In this document: one piece after another, positions 9,201 through 17,395 of the stretch | How positions within the stretch are numbered: position 1 is the stretch's first letter | Layout: every line of letters starts with the position of its first letter | Assembly: GCA_039819065.1 (NCBI GenBank) | Contig: JBCBSS010000066.1 | Span: 1 to 39,686, forward strand | Origin: JBCBSS01 sp039819065 | GTDB lineage: Bacteria; Bacteroidota; Bacteroidia; Cytophagales; Cyclobacteriaceae | Direction: 5' to 3' | Length of the DNA stretch: 39,686 nucleotides | The notes under the pieces: generated by a model | What the model saw: the letters and a program-made list of their open reading frames with translations, nothing else | Databases searched by the model: none | Told to the model about the DNA's origin: nothing | Position numbers and translations under genes: made by a program

Positions 9201-9843
9201 GTTGTATGAGTTAAACCGCTATTTATCAGGGCGAAAGCAAGAAGCTATTCAAGAAAGACCGCTGGCCCTTGTCGAAGATCAGCAATACATTCATTATGGT
9301 AAGGGTTTGATCAATATGTATGCTTTGCAAGATTACGTCTCGGAAGACAGTGTGAATATGGCGCTAAGACGATTGGCAAATGATTGGTCAAGGCTTGAAG
9401 ATAAGCATCCTACCACGCAGGACGTCATCCAGTACTTCCGGGAAGTAACACCTGATTCTCTTCAGTGTCTCGTGACTGATTTGTTCGAGAAGATCATCCT
9501 ATTCGAAAACAAGGCTAATGAAGTGACCTATACAGCATTGCCTAATGGTAGTTTTGAGGTCACTATTGACCTCTCAGCTGCTAAATACGAATCGGACGGC
9601 TCAGGTGCTTCTCAAGAAATTGACTTCAAGCAATGGATAGACATCGGTGTATATACTGAGGGCACTAATGGCAAGGAACAACTGATTTACCTTGAAAAGC
9701 ATCCAATCCATGAAGGTGCCCACACGATCAAGGTAATTGTACCAGAAAAACCCAGTCGGGCCGGTATTGACCCACTCAATAAACTGATTGACAGAAGCCC
9801 GTTGGATAATGTCTTGAAAGCTAAGGAGTTGGTGGGTTCCTAG
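6244..9843 (+). CDS. ABC transporter permease fused to M1-family aminopeptidase
   Basis: This is a 1199-residue fusion. Residues ~1-620 hold about a dozen membrane helices of an ABC-2-like permease in two halves. After a last helix (LLTFALSGCYIYY) comes a periplasmic gluzincin aminopeptidase (M1) of ~550 residues. The zinc motif HELGHQWW is followed by the third ligand Glu 19 residues later in GMIIESLTHYSA, a spacing I recall from this Bacteroidota subfamily. I chose the ATG at 6244 because the longer reading frame starts inside the upstream ATPase gene. It is in one operon with the ATPase. The architecture suggests a peptide transported by, or processed at, the same complex, but no substrate can be named. 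Confidence 0.92.
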   Translation: MKWFQIFKFELSYRLKRPVTYIYFILVFAVTLIALSSNIPGRLGAQNLVKYNAPTIIAITMAVLSILFMVITSAIMGVPILRDKEHNMSSLMYVNPMRQIDYLGGRFIGSFTILIFIYSGCLFGAIISPFVPWAPENMQAFNAWHYIHPFITIILSNLFFTGALFFMSGALSKKTLFVYTQGIIILALYEMMDGMANNVETKSLVSLIDPLLLHAVLIKTEYWSAAEQNTQVVAMTGPILINRIIWFTVGVLSLIATYAGFKFNTVGKAILKKKVKKTSSAHPPKTVGIPLVHQVISLKSYVFNTLRQMFFYYKMVVKDIPFIAIMITASSILVLLSLDMGREFGNAHTYATSFTVIEAIDGFNIFFIIILIFYSGELIWKERNVKANLIQDAVPLPNAVNLAGKFLAMVAVLVTLTAFLMLSGILIQLAHGFHQINVALYINSLFIDMLSKLVLFTVLAFFVQVMVNHKFLGFALMILFFMSTLVLNTLGIEHGLLHYGQNNLGIYSEMNGFGHFFEAFSWFNIYWFGLAIVLFSLSVLFAVRGTEVLLKLRIKQAAGRASRPILILGTAGLLTFALSGCYIYYNTNVLNSYATSNDQKQLQANYEKDLKQFHYAQQPHITDVNMSVDIYPQTRDYDAEGTYILTNHSDQVISELHLSYNRDYRISVEEVSFSQPATLKQAFDQYQFYIYALESPLQPGDTMTMHFRSVFRTEGFVYRGSSTRVVFNGTFFDNAHFPLLGYDVDFELVTDNQRAKYDLPPRERMLDRDDPRSQRTELFGGNNINFEITVSTDTSQIALAPGYLQKEWTEGDRKHFHYAMDVPMEHQYSIMSADYEVLRDKVSIPLDSGTKEVDLEIYYHEGHEYNVHRMMNAMKKSLRYYSEQFSPYQYRQMRILEFPRYGKFAQSFPNTVPFSEGIGFMMNIGEDDVDIPFFVTAHELGHQWWGDQVVGAAAKGMGMIIESLTHYSAAMVTRREYDEEHLHQIMLYELNRYLSGRKQEAIQERPLALVEDQQYIHYGKGLINMYALQDYVSEDSVNMALRRLANDWSRLEDKHPTTQDVIQYFREVTPDSLQCLVTDLFEKIILFENKANEVTYTALPNGSFEVTIDLSAAKYESDGSGASQEIDFKQWIDIGVYTEGTNGKEQLIYLEKHPIHEGAHTIKVIVPEKPSRAGIDPLNKLIDRSPLDNVLKAKELVGS

Positions 9844-10344
9844 CATCTGCTCATGACGTGTTTATTAATACGCCGGAAATCCTTGCTATTCTTACCCCCT
9901 TGTATTCCTCCCGATCATGTCGGGAGGAAACTCCCCAGAACAACAAAACTGCGAAATGATTTCGGCCAATGTCATCCAATTTTGTGTATTTGAAACTAAA
10001 ATATTAAGTCTCCGAATGATAAAGTGATTCTGTTTGTGCATCAACTCAAAATAATGACTTGTTTGATTTGAATTCAAGTAGAAAGAAAGGCCAACGCTAA
10101 ATAGTGGCAGCTATACTAAATAGCTTCAAAACCAATAAGATAGGTGCTTGGTGACCCGTTGGTTTTCTTTTGGTATAACAAGTAGTAAAAACTCAGTAAA
10201 ATTACCTATTTACACCTATTTGGAATTGCCATATTTTGCATGCGTTAATATAAATAATGTCATTTTTATTAATAATCATTTGTTCGACATAACAGGGTAA
10301 AACCTATTAATGTCTTTTTGGTTTGTTTGTTTAGTTAGTCTATG
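9844..10344. other. Gene-poor 500-bp interval with one strong hairpin
   Basis: No convincing gene is present; a 61-codon minus-strand frame (9892-10077) has no recognisable features. TTCCTCCCGA (9905-9914) and TCGGGAGGAA (9920-9929) form a perfect 10-bp stem with a 5-nt loop about 60 bp after the M1 fusion. It has no T-tract, so it is at best a transcript-end structure. The right part (10200-10344) is very AT-rich and leads into a plus-strand terminator. Confidence 0.6.
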
Positions 10345-10379
10345 AACAGATCCGGTTGGTTCCCGGGTCTGTTTTTTTT
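10345..10379 (+). terminator. Strong rho-independent terminator, plus strand
   Basis: ACAGATCCGG (10346-10355) pairs with CCGGGTCTGT (10363-10372) through ten base pairs including one T-G wobble, with a 7-nt loop. It is followed by eight T. The only annotated plus-strand gene upstream ends 500 bp away, so it terminates either a very long 3' region or an unannotated small RNA. The T-tract overlaps the stop codon of the converging tetR gene. Confidence 0.75.
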
Positions 10380-11049
10380 ATGTCGATAGTATAGAACCTT
10401 CGGGCAGGGATGCCTTGACCTGGGCAAAGTCAAAACCATTTAATATGCTTTTCACTTCCAGGGGATTAGCACCAACAAGGCGCAAAGTCAATCGACAGAG
10501 AGAAACCGCATGAACCTCTTCCTCTACTTCTTCACCATTCAAAAAACGAGCAGCCAGCGATTGCAGGAAACCCAATATCATTTGCAAAATGATGGGTACT
10601 TCAGCTTCGTCTACCCTTCCATCCTCAACCAGCTCTGAAAACCTGCCTGCCATCTTTCCCTTAATAATGCTTACCACCTCATGATTGCCAAAAGTCAATA
10701 GGTAAAGCTCTGCATTGCGCTTATTCTGGAGTATTGAAAAGTAATACCAGCAAACTTCCCTTAGAAAACCGACGACTGGGTTGGGGGATTGGATATGATC
10801 GGTTTGGGAGTGCACCCTTTCCATAATGCCCAGCACAATGTGGTTGAATATGTCCTCCTTATTCTTAAAGAAGTGGTAAAGTGTGCTATTCTTTATACCA
10901 CACCGATGCAAGATCATTCTGATAGTGGTTTTATCATACCCATGTTCCTGCATCAGCAACCGGGTCTCACGGATGATTTTCTCTCTTGTCTCTGAAGCAT
11001 GACGCGCGCGCTTCATGGCTCCTACTAACGGTTCATTTTCTTCAATCAT
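10378..11049 (-). CDS. TetR/AcrR family transcriptional regulator
   Basis: This 223-residue regulator has an N-terminal TetR helix-turn-helix (about residues 15-65). It includes TREKIIRETRLLMQEHGY, the recognition region CGIKNSTLYHFFKNKEDIF, and a helical ligand-binding C-terminal half. It is divergent from the sterol-desaturase-family gene with 84 bp between the start codons. A perfect palindrome at 11088-11103 lies midway and is the obvious operator. By family precedent it represses itself and its neighbour until a hydrophobic ligand binds; the ligand is unknown. Confidence 0.93.
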   Translation of the reverse strand: MIEENEPLVGAMKRARHASETREKIIRETRLLMQEHGYDKTTIRMILHRCGIKNSTLYHFFKNKEDIFNHIVLGIMERVHSQTDHIQSPNPVVGFLREVCWYYFSILQNKRNAELYLLTFGNHEVVSIIKGKMAGRFSELVEDGRVDEAEVPIILQMILGFLQSLAARFLNGEEVEEEVHAVSLCRLTLRLVGANPLEVKSILNGFDFAQVKASLPEGSILST

Positions 11050-11087
11050 TTGATAATCGGTTGCAAGGTTATTCGAATATAGTTAAA

Positions 11088-11103
11088 TTGGAGCATGCTC
11101 CAA
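11088..11103. promoter_or_regulatory. Perfect 16-bp palindrome, probable TetR operator
   Basis: TTGGAGCATGCTCCAA is its own exact reverse complement. It lies 38 bp from the tetR start codon and 30 bp from the divergent desaturase start codon, where binding would block both promoters. Length and symmetry are typical of TetR-family operators. Confidence 0.7.
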
Positions 11104-11133
11104 ATACATAATCTCTAATAGTTTGAACCGCCA

Positions 11134-12432
11134 ATGCAGACCTATGCCAACGCCCTCTTAATCGCCATTCCCTCTTTTCTATTATTGATCATCATAGAAA
11201 CCGTTTATGATCACTTTAGAAAAAAACGGCGAGATGAATCAACCTACAAAGCCCTGGACACCATCTCTAGTTTAAGTTCTGGTGTTACCAATGTATTGAA
11301 AGACTCGCTCGGGCTATTGGTGATCATCATCTCCTACCCCTTTATGGTAGACAATCTGGCACTGATAGAAATTGAGAGCACTTGGTTGGTGGTATTAATT
11401 GGGTTCATTGCCAAAGACTTCGCTGGTTATTGGACACATAGGGTAACCCATAGTGTCAACTGTTTCTGGAACAGACACATCATACATCATAGCAGTGAAG
11501 AGTTTAACCTGGCGTGTGCATTGCGGCAGTCAATTTCGTCCATTTTTGGCATCTTCAGCATATTCCTATTGCCTGCTGCACTGTTCGGTGTTCCATCTAA
11601 TGTCATCGCCATTATCGCTCCTTTGCACCTCTTCCTCCAGTTTTGGTACCATACACAGCATATCGGCAAGCTCGGTTGGTTAGAATACATCATCGTTACT
11701 CCTTCGCAGCACCGCGTACACCATGCTATCAATCCGGAATATATCGACAAAAACCTGGGCCAGATCTTTTGTATCTGGGATAGAATGTTCGGCACCTTTC
11801 AGGAAGAAATGGACGATGTACCACCAGTCTATGGTATCACCAGACCAGTAAAAACATGGAATCCTATCAAGATCAACTTTCTGCATATGTGGCTTTTGAT
11901 CAAGGATGCATGGCGTACTAATAACTGGCTGGACAAGCTCAAGATTTGGTGGATGCCGACCGGCTGGCGACCTGCTGATGTCGTTGAGCGCTTTCCAGTG
12001 GCTAAGATTGATGACGTCTACAATTTCAGGAAGTACAACACCAAGCCGTCCCGTTTTTTGATCCGATGGTCATATTACCAACTCAGTTTCACCGTGTTGC
12101 TACTGCTTTATATGTTCTATAGCTTTTCAGCTATTGGCTTTCCCAACCTCTTCATATATGCGGGTCTCATGGCCGTTGGTATTTGGGGATACACCTCATT
12201 GATGGATAAAGAAAAGAGCGCCTTCTGGGTAGAATTAATCCGGGGAGCAGCCGGCGTGGCATTCTTATTGTACACCGGAGATTGGTTAAACCTCAGTGAG
12301 ATGATTCCTTTTGGACAGTATCTGGTAGTAGCTTACTTCATTTCCGTGCCCATCGGAGCTATGTACATTGCTAGAACGGAAATATCAATCAGATCAGATG
12401 TAACGAATCAACCGACAGGTTTGGCTACTTAA
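11134..12432 (+). CDS. Sterol desaturase/fatty acid hydroxylase family membrane protein
   Basis: This 432-residue polytopic membrane protein belongs to the di-iron fatty acid hydroxylase superfamily. The His clusters HRVTHSVNCFWNRHIIHHS, HTQHIG and HRVHH lie in the first half and supply the metal ligands. The C-terminal ~130 residues add further membrane helices of unknown role. The family hydroxylates or desaturates sterols, fatty acids or related lipids, and some members cleave alkylglycerol ethers. The substrate here cannot be read from sequence. The divergent TetR gene and palindrome imply lipid- or ligand-controlled expression. Its 3' end overlaps the convergent ADP-ribosylglycohydrolase gene by 4 bp. 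Confidence 0.9.
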   Translation: MQTYANALLIAIPSFLLLIIIETVYDHFRKKRRDESTYKALDTISSLSSGVTNVLKDSLGLLVIIISYPFMVDNLALIEIESTWLVVLIGFIAKDFAGYWTHRVTHSVNCFWNRHIIHHSSEEFNLACALRQSISSIFGIFSIFLLPAALFGVPSNVIAIIAPLHLFLQFWYHTQHIGKLGWLEYIIVTPSQHRVHHAINPEYIDKNLGQIFCIWDRMFGTFQEEMDDVPPVYGITRPVKTWNPIKINFLHMWLLIKDAWRTNNWLDKLKIWWMPTGWRPADVVERFPVAKIDDVYNFRKYNTKPSRFLIRWSYYQLSFTVLLLLYMFYSFSAIGFPNLFIYAGLMAVGIWGYTSLMDKEKSAFWVELIRGAAGVAFLLYTGDWLNLSEMIPFGQYLVVAYFISVPIGAMYIARTEISIRSDVTNQPTGLAT

Positions 12433-13313
12433 TTCAAGCCGAATTGATTTATCAGGTGCGTTAGAATCGGGTATTCTTTTACCATTTTCACTTTTGTTAT
12501 GAGGTGTTTTGGTAAATTTTCGTAGCCCAAATAAGCTCCCATCATCTGCCCTGCCATTGCACAATTAGAATCTGTATCTCCTCCAGCTTCAATCAACTCC
12601 ATCATCACTTGCTCAAAGCCGACATGTTGTACATGCTGTGCTGCGTATATAGACAAGGGCACAGATTCTACTACATAGCCAGAGGTTCCAAATTGCTTGG
12701 CCACCCAACCGATACTATTTCCACTTCCAGCACTATCAATCTCAATTAGTCTATCCCTCACCCTAGTATCTGGTAAATCATTTATCAATTGAGATATCAG
12801 CCCTTGCAAGACGTTCTCTTCACCACTTGATACAGCTTTTACGGCTAGAAAAATAGCTAAAGCACCTACATATGCTTCGTCATTTTTGTGGGTGATGCGA
12901 GCCACCTCGGACACTTTAAGTCGATCAAATTCATCATCCAGATAAAATGCCAGAGGTGCTATTCGCATGGCGGCACCGTTGCCGGCTGCATACTCTCCCG
13001 ATCTGCCAGCCAATGCCCAATGTGCTCCGATCTGCAGTTCCTGTAATGCTTTTAGCGTACTGCCCCCTATTCCAGTAATCATTCCTTTATTGTACCATGC
13101 TACAAAGTGATCCGCTATTGATTGCGCTCCCACGCCTCCTTGGGCAATAATGGATTCCAAAGTGGCGAGTGTCATTTGTGTGTCGTCAGAGAGTTGCCAA
13201 CGATCCTCAAGCAGCGACCAATCTATAGCGTCGCTATTCTCGAAAAATCCGCCCATCGCATCCCCAATGGCACCACCGATAATACACCCTTTTAACCTTT
13301 CTTTTGTTTTCAT
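12429..13313 (-). CDS. ADP-ribosylglycohydrolase family protein
   Basis: This 294-residue protein fits the ADP-ribosylglycohydrolase (DraG/ARH) family. It starts with GCIIGGAIGDAMGG, then has the metal-binding SDDTQMTLATLE block and the C-terminal EAGGDTDSNCAMAGQMMGAYLG motif, whose acidic residues bind the two metal ions. The family removes ADP-ribose from proteins or nucleic acid bases; some members act on related metabolites. No ADP-ribosyltransferase partner is visible nearby, so it is unlikely to be half of a local toxin-antitoxin pair. It is monocistronic and convergent with the upstream desaturase gene. Confidence 0.93.
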   Translation of the reverse strand: MKTKERLKGCIIGGAIGDAMGGFFENSDAIDWSLLEDRWQLSDDTQMTLATLESIIAQGGVGAQSIADHFVAWYNKGMITGIGGSTLKALQELQIGAHWALAGRSGEYAAGNGAAMRIAPLAFYLDDEFDRLKVSEVARITHKNDEAYVGALAIFLAVKAVSSGEENVLQGLISQLINDLPDTRVRDRLIEIDSAGSGNSIGWVAKQFGTSGYVVESVPLSIYAAQHVQHVGFEQVMMELIEAGGDTDSNCAMAGQMMGAYLGYENLPKHLITKVKMVKEYPILTHLINQFGLN

Positions 13314-13372
13314 TAATCATTGGATAAGCTCATAAACACTAGCAAATTAGCTTTTGTATCCTGTCTAGCGCC

Positions 13373-13438
13373 TTCTTTGGAGTTAACTCCAAAGAATATT
13401 GGATAGACTTATAACTTGTCGGAGACAACTCCGACAAG
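13373..13438. repeat. Two adjacent palindromes sharing a GGAG/CTCC core
   Basis: TTCTTTGGAGTT (13373-13384) is followed directly by its exact complement (to 13396), giving a 24-bp perfect palindrome. Nineteen bp later CTTGTCGGAG (13415-13424) and CTCCGACAAG (13429-13438) form a 10-bp stem with an ACAA loop. Together with the composite repeat that follows they fill most of the 317-bp gap between the divergent ADP-ribosylglycohydrolase and amylase genes. Confidence 0.7.
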
Positions 13439-13469
13439 GGCATAGAGCTTGATCGTCAGTTCATCTACG

Positions 13470-13572
13470 AGATTGCTTCGCTCCTTCGTCGACACCTGTC
13501 CGTCCACTGACGGATCGCAATGACAGCTAGGAACTCAGTCTTATTTCTTTCGTCTTGTGTCTTATGTCTAGT
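13470..13572. repeat. Composite repeat, copy A
   Basis: The arm begins GATTGCTTCGCTCCTTCG and ends CGCAATGACAG (13516-13526). Between them is an extra ~24-bp segment with a CCGTC-CACT-GACGG hairpin that copies B and C lack. About 25 bp on, the minus strand reads as degenerate 7-bp units (TAGACAT, AAGACAC, AAGACGA style). The same order of arm and heptamer tail is found at 29927-30015 and 32700-32817. Confidence 0.75.
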
Positions 13573-13630
13573 CAATGTTTACCAAAAGGCTAAATAATTT
13601 ATATTTGAATATAACTCAAACCTCATATCA

Positions 13631-16600
13631 ATGCATAGGATATTTCGGGCAGGCACCTTCTTGATTGCATTCATCCTTATCAATGTTCAAAGTTTTGCGC
13701 AAGCACAACTTGGCATTACCTTCAGGCTTCACGATCCAACACAACAATACGCTAATGCTTTTGTGCCTGGGTCATTTAACGATTGGGGACCCAATACGGA
13801 CGGAAGAATATTTACCGGTTCCCCTTCCCAAATGACCTATAACGCAGCCATTGGTTATTGGGAAAAAACCATACCGCTCGATGTAGGAACTACTTATCAA
13901 TATAAGCTCCACGTCCACTTCAACGCCAGCGGCACTGCTTATCAATGGCTCACTGATCCGCTCAACTCCGTAGATGCCGGGGCACCTGACTTTAATTCTG
14001 TAATCGACGTTAGAGATCCGATGTTTTTCCAGGTGGAAGTGGGAACTGACGGTCAAGGAGATATTTTCTTTCGATCCGGTGTTTTTGGTAGCACTGAATT
14101 CAACAACCTATCTCTGACCTTTGATGGGCAGAGCATTGACCTCACGCCATTCTACAACAGCAATAATGACTTTGTCAATTACAGTTCCAATATCAATTGC
14201 GATGAGCAAACCATATATACCTTTTCCGCTACTAACAGCACGACCACCATTAATGAAATATACACCTGCAGCAACGCCGCGTTCGTCACTGACTGGGCCC
14301 AGGATGCTGTGTGGTACCAGCTTTTCCCGGAACGTTTTAGAAATGGAGACCCCAACAATGATCCGACCAGAGCCTCGTTAGAAGCACCACCATTCAATAA
14401 TGCACCTGCAGATTGGGAGCTATCTTCCTGGACGGCGGAGTGGTATGCACGATCAGACTGGGAACAAGGTTTGGGCAATAACTTCTATGCCAATGGCGTC
14501 TTCTTGAGAAGATATGGTGGAGACCTTCAAGGCGTGATTGATAAGCTGGATTACCTGGAAGAACTGGGCATCAATGCCATTTATTTTAATCCAGTATTCT
14601 GGGGACCATCATTGCACAAATACGATGTAGCTAGCTATCATCATATCGATCCGCATTTCGGGCCTGACCCAGAAGGTGACTTGGCCTTAATGGAAGGTGA
14701 GACTGAAAACCCTGCCACCTGGTCATGGACGAAGGCCGACAGTCTTTTTCTGGAATTACTACAACAAGCCAAAGCAAAGAATATAAGAATCATTGTGGAT
14801 GGCGTTTTCAATCACAGTGGACGAGGCTTCTTTGCTTTTCAGGATCTGCTTGAAAACCAACAAGCTTCCCCTTATGCCGACTGGTACGACGTCATCTCTT
14901 TTGATGACCCAAACACAGCCGCTGACGAGTTTAGGTATGAGTCATTCTTTGGGTTTACCTCCCTCCCGGAGTTTTCTAATGACGCTTCCGGCAATACGCT
15001 CACAGATCCGGTCAAGGAGTACTTCTTCAATATTACCAACCGCTGGATGGATCCCAATGGAGATGGTAATCCTGATGATGGTATTGACGGTTGGCGCCTG
15101 GATGCGGCCGCATTAGTGCCAGACGGGTTTTGGGCAGAGTGGAACGTATATGTAAGAAGTATTAACCCTAACGCCTACACGGTACTGGAAGAATTTGGCA
15201 ATGCGGATGATCATATTCGAAATGGCAAATTCTCCGCGGCCATGAATTATCAGGCCTTTTTATTCCCAATGCAAGACTACTTCATCAATCTTACTACCGT
15301 TGCGATAAGCTTCTGGAGCAACATCACCAACAAAACGAACGAGATCGATGAGCCAAACAGGCATGTGATGCAGAACCTCATGGACTCGCACGATACCGAG
15401 CGCCTGGCTTCTATGCTGGTTAACAATTCTATTGGTGGCATCTCTGACAACCCCTTTAATAATACTGGTTATAACGTTAGGAAACCCAACACAACCGAAA
15501 GGGACCGCCAAAGGTTAATGATCATGTTTCAAATGGGTTACATCGGTGCGCCTATGCTTTTCTACGGGTCTGAATCCGGCATGTGGGGTGCCAACGACCC
15601 TGATGACCGCATGCCCATGGTATGGCGTGATATGGATTACGAAAATCAAAGTAGCCACCCGTTTGGCGATAGCAGGCCTGATGATGAGGTGGCGTTCGAC
15701 CAGGAGCTATTCAATTACTATAAGAATGCGATCAGGTTGCGGCATACTTTCGCGTCTACCAGACGAGGAGAGATTCAGTTGGTTAGAAGTACCAACCCTT
15801 TGATATTCAAAAGGGTAATGGGAAGTGAAGAAACCTATTTTGTGGTGAACAATGCACCTTTCTCGGCATCGGTTAGCTTTAGTGACCCGACTAATGCGTT
15901 GGAACCCGTTTTCTACACGCAAGGCCATCCGGATGATTTGCAACACAGCTTTTCAAGCGGTCGACAAAACATGACTTTACCTGCCTATGGCGGAGCTGTA
16001 TACGCCGCGGATGGTAGTTTCGCAGTTAATCGGGCACCGGTCATCAATGATATATTGACTTCTATCAGTACTGATGAGGACGTACCAGTAGCATTGTCCT
16101 TGTCCATGTTTGATGTAGAAGACCTGGACAATGCCATGGAGGATCTTGCATTAGTCATTATTGATGGTGAAGGATATTCCGCAGACGGTAATATGTTAGT
16201 ACCTGACGAAGACTTCTCAGGTGAATTATCCGTAAAAGTAGCTGTCAACGATGGTCAGGACGACAGCCCTTTCTTTAGGTTTACCGTGCCAGTCAATGAA
16301 ATCAATGACGCACCGATCATCGTGGGGCCGGTCTCCGACTTGATCACCCAAAAAGGGCTTGGCATAGGTTTAAGCATCGATGATCTGATCATTGATGATC
16401 CTGACAATGTATTCCCCAATGACTTCACACTTACAGTACTGGATGGCGCTAATTACACACATACCTTCAATGTCATCACACCTATTAATGATTTTGTGGG
16501 TGATCTCACTGTGCCGATTCAAGTGAGTGACGGTACTTTGACTAGTGACGTTTTCAACCTGACTATTCGTGTGGATAATGTGACCAGCCTGGATGTCACC

Positions 16601-16855
16601 GATGGCTCTGAAGATTTGTTACTGTATCCCGTACCGGCTAATACACAGATCAACTTCACTTTAGACAATAACTTATCAGGAGCATTTCAACTGCGCATCA
16701 TAAATATGACCGGTAAAGTGATGGTTCGAAACGAATTTATCAAAAACCGCAAACGCCACGAGGGACAAATTGACCTATCTGCTCTTGAGTCAGGTTTCTA
16801 TTTCTTTGAAGTAAGAGGAGCGCATTTTGTGGGTAGAAAACGCTTTGTTAAATAA
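13631..16855 (+). CDS. Secreted GH13 alpha-amylase/neopullulanase-type enzyme with T9SS sorting domain
   Basis: This 1074-residue exported protein has a signal peptide ending near SFAQ (residue 24). A starch-binding-like N-terminal domain with VPGSFNDWGPN follows (about 28-130), then a second small beta domain and a GH13 barrel from DWAQDAVWYQLFPERF (~221). Catalytic regions are complete: DGVFNHSG (390-397), nucleophile Asp491 in GWRLDAA, acid/base Glu520 or Glu521 in TVLEEFGN, and the last Asp in MDSHDTER (588). After ~800 come two cadherin-like repeats and a C-terminal type A sorting domain (LLLYPVPANTQINF ... GFYFFEVRG), so export is by the type IX system. It probably cleaves alpha-glucans outside the cell. 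No SusC/D pair is adjacent. Confidence 0.93.
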   Translation: MHRIFRAGTFLIAFILINVQSFAQAQLGITFRLHDPTQQYANAFVPGSFNDWGPNTDGRIFTGSPSQMTYNAAIGYWEKTIPLDVGTTYQYKLHVHFNASGTAYQWLTDPLNSVDAGAPDFNSVIDVRDPMFFQVEVGTDGQGDIFFRSGVFGSTEFNNLSLTFDGQSIDLTPFYNSNNDFVNYSSNINCDEQTIYTFSATNSTTTINEIYTCSNAAFVTDWAQDAVWYQLFPERFRNGDPNNDPTRASLEAPPFNNAPADWELSSWTAEWYARSDWEQGLGNNFYANGVFLRRYGGDLQGVIDKLDYLEELGINAIYFNPVFWGPSLHKYDVASYHHIDPHFGPDPEGDLALMEGETENPATWSWTKADSLFLELLQQAKAKNIRIIVDGVFNHSGRGFFAFQDLLENQQASPYADWYDVISFDDPNTAADEFRYESFFGFTSLPEFSNDASGNTLTDPVKEYFFNITNRWMDPNGDGNPDDGIDGWRLDAAALVPDGFWAEWNVYVRSINPNAYTVLEEFGNADDHIRNGKFSAAMNYQAFLFPMQDYFINLTTVAISFWSNITNKTNEIDEPNRHVMQNLMDSHDTERLASMLVNNSIGGISDNPFNNTGYNVRKPNTTERDRQRLMIMFQMGYIGAPMLFYGSESGMWGANDPDDRMPMVWRDMDYENQSSHPFGDSRPDDEVAFDQELFNYYKNAIRLRHTFASTRRGEIQLVRSTNPLIFKRVMGSEETYFVVNNAPFSASVSFSDPTNALEPVFYTQGHPDDLQHSFSSGRQNMTLPAYGGAVYAADGSFAVNRAPVINDILTSISTDEDVPVALSLSMFDVEDLDNAMEDLALVIIDGEGYSADGNMLVPDEDFSGELSVKVAVNDGQDDSPFFRFTVPVNEINDAPIIVGPVSDLITQKGLGIGLSIDDLIIDDPDNVFPNDFTLTVLDGANYTHTFNVITPINDFVGDLTVPIQVSDGTLTSDVFNLTIRVDNVTSLDVTDGSEDLLLYPVPANTQINFTLDNNLSGAFQLRIINMTGKVMVRNEFIKNRKRHEGQIDLSALESGFYFFEVRGAHFVGRKRFVK

Positions 16856-16925
16856 ATTGTGAGGGTGGGTTGCACAAAATTTGTTGCAGTACATTAGCTT
16901 GCCGCTTTTATCAACCACTCATTCC

Positions 16926-17372
16926 ATGCAAGAGATCATCATTTTAAGATACCTTCATTTTATCGCTATATTCGGTGTTGTTTCAGCTATTGTCAGTGAG
17001 CACCTTTTAGTAAAAGATGTGATGACCAGAAAGGAGATCAAGCGTGTACTCATTATAGATAGAATTTATGGCGTTAGTGCTATTATAGTCTTGGCAGCAG
17101 GGTTCGCTTTGTGGTTTTGGGTAGGAAAACCAGCCGAATTTTATTCTAAGAATGGCTTGTTCCATACCAAAGTGACCTTGTTCGTTGTGGTCGGCATTCT
17201 TTCTATCTATCCTTCCATTTTCTTCGCAAAGAACCGTAAAGGGAATCCTGAAGAGGAAGTCGAGCTACCAAAGAAGATCAAAATGATGTTAAGGCTGGAG
17301 TTACTACTCGTTTTCATCATCCCGTTACTGGCCACAATGATGGCACAGGGGGTGGGTTATTCTGGCGAGTAA
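16926..17372 (+). CDS. DUF2214-like small membrane protein
   Basis: This 148-residue membrane protein has four predicted helices. It starts MQEIIILRYLHFIAIFG, with a His in the first helix, then SEHLLVKDV and a GLFHTKVTLFVVVGILSIYP segment. The pattern matches my recollection of the DUF2214 family, whose function is unknown. I chose the ATG at 16926 because the upstream TTG start would add an unconvincing leader. It lies 70 bp after the amylase gene and 24 bp before the next small gene, and could be cotranscribed with either. Confidence 0.75.
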   Translation: MQEIIILRYLHFIAIFGVVSAIVSEHLLVKDVMTRKEIKRVLIIDRIYGVSAIIVLAAGFALWFWVGKPAEFYSKNGLFHTKVTLFVVVGILSIYPSIFFAKNRKGNPEEEVELPKKIKMMLRLELLLVFIIPLLATMMAQGVGYSGE

Positions 17373-17395
17373 TCGCAGAGCCAGTTTAACCTCCG

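Noticed and set aside
9905..9929. Rho-independent terminator of the permease/M1 gene
   Set aside because: The stem is perfect but neither strand has a T-tract after it; listed only as a hairpin within the gap.
9892..10077. 61-codon minus-strand open frame
   Set aside because: No recognisable feature, no plausible start context, and it spans the hairpin at 9905-9929; probably chance.
12429..13313. Toxin-antitoxin system based on ADP-ribosylation
   Set aside because: Only the hydrolase is present; neighbours are a lipid hydroxylase-family gene and an amylase, with no ADP-ribosyltransferase.
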